Below are positions 61,024 to 64,000 of a stretch of 64,000 nt of DNA, in pieces. The DNA is taken from the NCBI GenBank assembly GCA_023387375.1, contig JAEWIE010000014.1, forward strand, positions 27,066 through 91,065, read 5' to 3'. This DNA comes from Bacteroidota bacterium (GTDB taxonomy: Bacteria; Bacteroidota; Bacteroidia; Flavobacteriales; Weeksellaceae). A model generated the notes under the pieces. It did not search any database. It was not told where the DNA came from and saw only the letters and a list, made by a program, of their open reading frames with translations. How positions within the stretch are numbered: the first letter of the stretch is position 1; every line of letters begins with the position of its first letter. A program made the position numbers and the translations under genes.

Positions 61024-61845
61024 TTATTTTCTTTTAGATACGATGTAACGGTTAGAAACTTTGTTTTTCTTTCTGGTTTTGTACCCTTTAGCTGGCATTC
61101 CGTTTCTTGATCTTGGGTGTCCACCTGAAGAGCGTCCTTCACCACCACCCATTGGGTGATCTACTGGGTTCATTACAACCGCTCTAGTTCTAGGTCTTCT
61201 ACCAAGCCATCTACTTCTACCTGCTTTCCCAGAAACGGTAAGCATATGGTCGTGATTGGACACAGAACCAATCATTGCAAGACATTCCGTAAGGATCATT
61301 CTAGACTCCCCTGAAGGAAGTTTCACGATCGCGTATTTACCGTCTCTTGAAGTTAATTGTGCGTAAGAACCCGCAGATCTTGCAAGGATAGCACCTTGTC
61401 CAGGTCTAAGTTCTACACATGAAATCACAGTACCTAAAGGCATATTCTTTAACTTCATTGCGTTCCCTACGTTAGGTTCCGCTGATTCTGAAGAAACTAC
61501 TTTTTGGTCCACTTTAATACCTGCAGGAGCGATGATATATCTCTTCTCTCCATCTGCGTATTCTAAAAGTGCAATAAAAGCAGTTCTGTTTGGATCGTAC
61601 TCTACAGATTTTACAGTGGCTTCAACGTCGAATTTATTTCTTTTGAAGTCGATAATTCTGTATTTCTTTTTGTGTCCACCTCCGGTGTAACGCATGGTCA
61701 TTTTACCCGTTTGGTTACGTCCGCCTGACTTTTTAATACCAACAGTTAGAGACTTCTCTGGTTTGTTGGTAGTAATTTCCTCAAAGTTGTTTACAACTCT
61801 GAATCTCTGTCCCGGGGTGATAGGTTTTAATTTTCTAACAGACAT
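61024..61845 (-). CDS. rplB: 50S ribosomal protein L2
   Basis: 273 residues. MSVRKLKPITPGQRFRVV, GRNQTGKMTMRYTGGGHKKKYRIIDFKR and the C-terminal MNPVDHPMGGGEGRSSGGHPRSRNGMPAKG with the conserved histidine near the peptidyl-transferase centre mark L2. Confidence 0.99.
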   Translation of the reverse strand: MSVRKLKPITPGQRFRVVNNFEEITTNKPEKSLTVGIKKSGGRNQTGKMTMRYTGGGHKKKYRIIDFKRNKFDVEATVKSVEYDPNRTAFIALLEYADGEKRYIIAPAGIKVDQKVVSSESAEPNVGNAMKLKNMPLGTVISCVELRPGQGAILARSAGSYAQLTSRDGKYAIVKLPSGESRMILTECLAMIGSVSNHDHMLTVSGKAGRSRWLGRRPRTRAVVMNPVDHPMGGGEGRSSGGHPRSRNGMPAKGYKTRKKNKVSNRYIVSKRK

Positions 61846-61873
61846 TACTATTGTTTATACTATTAATACTTAT

Positions 61874-62161
61874 TTATACTGAAAAAATATCTAGTACTTC
61901 TCCTTCTTGAAGGGTGATTACTGCTTTTTTCAATTTGTTGGTCTTTCCTATTTGAAGACCTTTTTTTGTGTGTTTCGCAGAAACTTTAGGCGCATAAATC
62001 ATGGTTCTAACGTCCGCTACTTTCACTCCGTAAGCTTCTTCTACAGCCCCTTTAATTTGGATTTTATTCGCCTTAGTATTTACTAAGAAAGAATAAGCCC
62101 CTCTTAATTCGGTAAGGTAGTTGGCTTTCTCTGAAATAACTGGTTTAATAATAACTGACAT
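61874..62161 (-). CDS. rplW: 50S ribosomal protein L23
   Basis: 95 residues. IKPVISEKANYLTELRGAYSFLVNTKANKIQIKGAVEEAYGVKVADVRTM is typical. L23 is the docking site at the exit tunnel for chaperones and SRP. Confidence 0.98.
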   Translation of the reverse strand: MSVIIKPVISEKANYLTELRGAYSFLVNTKANKIQIKGAVEEAYGVKVADVRTMIYAPKVSAKHTKKGLQIGKTNKLKKAVITLQEGEVLDIFSV

Positions 62162-62164
62162 GAT

Positions 62165-62794
62165 TTATTTCTTTAAGTTTTCCTGGAATTTCTCAATTGC
62201 ACCTTCGAAGAAAATAATCTCACCTGCATTCACAAGATCGTAAGAACTAATCTCTGAATAGTTTAATACTCTTGTTTTAGGTAAGTTTCTTGAAGATAAA
62301 TACACATTCTTATTCGCTTCAGGAAGAATGAACAGAGACTTCTTACCGTTTAATTCCAATGCGTTCAATACGCTGATGAAATCTTTGGTTTTTGGTGCGT
62401 TAAGGCTCATGTCTTCAAGGACTTTAATGCTGTTGTCTTTCAATTTTTGTGAAAGAACAGATTTTTTAGCAAGTCTCTTAAGCGCTTTGTTTAATTTGAA
62501 TCTGTAGTCTCTTGGTTTTGGACCAAAAATACGTCCTCCTCCTTTAAAGATTGGTGATTTGATATCCCCGTAACGTGCAGATCCAGATCCCTTTTGTTTT
62601 TTAAGTTTCTTAGTAGAACCGGTAATTTCGCTTCTTTCTTTTGACTTATGGGTTCCCTGTCTTTGTGCAGCCAGGTATTGTTTTACTTCTAAGTAAACCG
62701 CGTGTTGATTAGGCTCAATTCCGAAAACAGATTCGTCAAGAGTAACTTTTCTTCCGGTTTCTTTCCCTGAATTATTTAATACTACTAGTTCCAT
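62165..62794 (-). CDS. rplD: 50S ribosomal protein L4
   Basis: 209 residues. NQHAVYLEVKQYLAAQRQGTHKSKERSEITGSTKKLKKQKGSGSARYGDIKSPIFKGGGRIFGPKPRDY covers the extended loop that enters the tunnel. Its start lies within the end of rplC (10-nt overlap). In E. coli L4 represses this operon; whether that applies here is unknown. Confidence 0.98.
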   Translation of the reverse strand: MELVVLNNSGKETGRKVTLDESVFGIEPNQHAVYLEVKQYLAAQRQGTHKSKERSEITGSTKKLKKQKGSGSARYGDIKSPIFKGGGRIFGPKPRDYRFKLNKALKRLAKKSVLSQKLKDNSIKVLEDMSLNAPKTKDFISVLNALELNGKKSLFILPEANKNVYLSSRNLPKTRVLNYSEISSYDLVNAGEIIFFEGAIEKFQENLKK

Positions 62795-63408
62795 CTTCTT
62801 ACAATTACATATGAATTTTTAGCCCCTGGAACAGCACCTTTTACTACTAAAAGATTTTGTTCTTCATCTACTTTTAACACTTCAAGGTTTTGAACCGTTA
62901 CTTGCTTACCTCCCATTCTTCCGGCCATTCTCATGCCTTTGAATACTCTAGAAGGGTCAGACCCTGCTCCAATGGAACCTGGTGCTCTTAAACGGTTATG
63001 CTGACCGTGAGTCGCTTGCATAACACCTCCGAAATTGTGTCTTTTTACTACCCCTTGGAATCCTTTACCTTTAGAGGTACCGGTTACATCCACGTACTCT
63101 CCTTCTCCAAAGAGGTTTACATTTACTTCATCTCCAACGCTTAACTCTTTCGAACCTAGTACGAATTCTGCTAGTTTAGCTTTTGGAGTAGAACCTGCCT
63201 TTTTAAAATGGCCGGCTAACGCTTTTCCAACGTTCTTTTCACTCTTGTCATCGAAACCTAGCTGCACGGCGCTATAGCCATCAGCTTCTACGGTTCTGAC
63301 CTGTAAAACCGAGCAAGGCCCCGCCTGAATAACGGTACACGGAATGTTTTTTCCGTTCTCGTCAAACAGGGAAGTCATCCCGATTTTTTTTCCAATAATA
63401 CCTGACAT
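62785..63408 (-). CDS. rplC: 50S ribosomal protein L3
   Basis: 207 residues. MSGIIGKKIGMTSLFDENGKNIPCTVIQAGPCSVLQVRT and FQGVVKRHNFGGVMQATHGQHNRLRAPGSIGAGSDPSRVFKGMRMAGRMGG identify L3. It is the first gene of the long ribosomal run; rpsJ, which normally precedes it, is not there. A full promoter lies about 100 nt upstream. Confidence 0.98.
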   Translation of the reverse strand: MSGIIGKKIGMTSLFDENGKNIPCTVIQAGPCSVLQVRTVEADGYSAVQLGFDDKSEKNVGKALAGHFKKAGSTPKAKLAEFVLGSKELSVGDEVNVNLFGEGEYVDVTGTSKGKGFQGVVKRHNFGGVMQATHGQHNRLRAPGSIGAGSDPSRVFKGMRMAGRMGGKQVTVQNLEVLKVDEEQNLLVVKGAVPGAKNSYVIVRRWN

Positions 63409-63478
63409 TATTTAATATATAGTTACTGTTTTCAACGTTTTCATTTCGGTTTGCAAGTGATTTCTATGATTCAATTAG

Positions 63479-63506
63479 GCACACTTCTCCCCTAAAATGA
63501 GTGTGC
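63479..63506. promoter_or_regulatory. Dyad over the likely transcription start of the rplC operon
   Basis: GCACACT and AGTGTGC form a perfect 7-bp inverted repeat with a 14-nt loop. One arm touches the -7 box and the likely start site. It could be an operator or a leader hairpin. Confidence 0.4.
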
Positions 63507-63536
63507 AAATTTAAGGATATTTTTTTAACTGACAAA
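63506..63536 (-). promoter_or_regulatory. Promoter of the rplC-rplQ operon
   Basis: TTTG, 19 nt, TAAATTTG on the minus strand, the best -33/-7 pair in the window. The leader to rplC would be about 90 nt. Between this promoter and the PepSY gene (63537-63637) I see nothing else. Confidence 0.72.
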
Positions 63537-63637
63537 CAGTGAGTTAAATTAATTTCAGAAAATAACAAAGAATTCGTAAAGTCGCTTTTGAATCTTGCGG
63601 CTAAACTTGGGAAGAGCTCCTTCTTAGAGCATTAGCT

Positions 63638-64000
63638 TTATTTTAGCTTTCGCGCACGGTTCCACCAGATCAAAAATCCGCTTAGTGGGAGTAGCGCTCC
63701 AATCAAAGTGACAATAAAGTAGACTATAATACTACTTAGCCCCATGATTTCACCTGTATGCAAGGGCTTGGCTAGCGCAGTGAATTGTTTGTTGAGTGGT
63801 TTGTCGTGGAAAATCTCTTTGGTTTGTAATTTTCCGCTCCGATCAAAACTGAGTTCGTCTTCGACTATGAAGCGAAGCCTATTCTCATTATGTCGCCTTT
63901 TTACCATAAAACGAGGGTTTTCCGCGTTCGGAAACTCAATGGTAAGACTGGCCTTCGCTGGAAATTCCTTTTGAACTTTAGTTACGATCTCTTCGAGCGT
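63638..64000 (-). CDS. PepSY-type membrane protein, C-terminal part (partial)
   Basis: The frame is open to the right edge of the window and stops at 63638, giving 120 residues; an internal Met at 63907 is not the start. The visible part has a PepSY-like region (LEEIVTKVQKEFP..., RRHNENRLRFIVEDELSFDRSGKLQTKEIFHDKP) followed by LHTGEIMGLSSIIVYFIVTLIGALLPLSGFLIWWNRARKLK, a transmembrane helix with the GxxxxxxGFxxW pattern of PepSY-associated TM proteins. Members are often linked to siderophore or iron reduction; no such gene is visible here. Confidence 0.8.
   Translation of the reverse strand, partial: TLEEIVTKVQKEFPAKASLTIEFPNAENPRFMVKRRHNENRLRFIVEDELSFDRSGKLQTKEIFHDKPLNKQFTALAKPLHTGEIMGLSSIIVYFIVTLIGALLPLSGFLIWWNRARKLK

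Noticed and set aside
63540..63637. Terminator after the PepSY-type gene
   Set aside because: Only a 4-bp GCTC/GAGC stem without a T run; too weak to call.
1..64000. Mobile elements, phage, toxin-antitoxin or defence genes
   Set aside because: No transposase, integrase, attachment repeat, nuclease-defence domain or abrupt change in gene character was found; the window reads as stable core genome.

Overview
The window looks like chromosomal core sequence from a member of Flavobacteriia (Bacteroidota); I cannot place it below order. Support comes from four things: TonB-dependent receptors with a CarboxypepD_reg domain, TAnnTTTG -7 promoter boxes instead of E. coli-type promoters, no clear Shine-Dalgarno sequences, and the neighbourhood rplQ / eno / gltA / arginine-deiminase-like hydrolase typical of flavobacteria. 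I see no rRNA, tRNA, CRISPR array, phage, insertion sequence or transposase.

Layout. 1-2.9 kb: three thioredoxin-fold proteins (the first cut by the window edge), a DUF1232 membrane protein and miaA. 2.9-8.9 kb: a metallo-beta-lactamase hydrolase, then a phosphorus-scavenging locus made of a TonB-dependent receptor, a secreted purple-acid-type phosphatase and a beta-propeller phytase lipoprotein. 9-20 kb: hemH, a NifU-type Fe-S protein, gamma-carbonic-anhydrase-like protein, a lipoprotein, a PIF1-like helicase, a luciferase-like flavoenzyme, folB-nadA-gmk-yicC, another lipoprotein and a GNAT-like protein. 20-28.7 kb: a six-gene methionine operon on the minus strand (metX, an ACT-homoserine dehydrogenase, metZ/metB-type enzyme, metH in two genes, metF) behind a clear SAM-I riboswitch. 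29-40 kb: a cytoplasmic GH63-type glycosidase, OsmC, GNAT, YebC, an OmpA-type porin with thrombospondin type 3 repeats, smpB, an ABC-F ATPase, recJ-nadD and a DUF3817 protein. 40-49.7 kb: a second TonB-type receptor, two guanidino-group hydrolases flanking an asparaginase and cutC, gltA, eno and a small lipoprotein. 49.7-63.4 kb: one minus-strand run of 28 genes, rplC to rplQ, holding the S10, spc and alpha operons. It includes rpmJ and rpmD, which are too short for many ORF callers. 63.6-64 kb: the 3' part of a PepSY-type membrane protein.

How it works together. The met operon takes homoserine to methionine: acetylation, sulfhydrylation, then B12-dependent methylation with methyl-THF from MetF, with repression by SAM at the RNA level. 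The phytase locus would release phosphate from phytate or other phosphate esters at the cell surface. Most of the rest is housekeeping. I did not find a convincing undescribed system. The points most worth a second look are the phytate locus, the SAM-I leader without an obvious terminator, the S10 operon that starts at rplC without rpsJ and has a dyad over its likely transcription start, and an AT-rich heptamer repeat inside the ribosomal operon.
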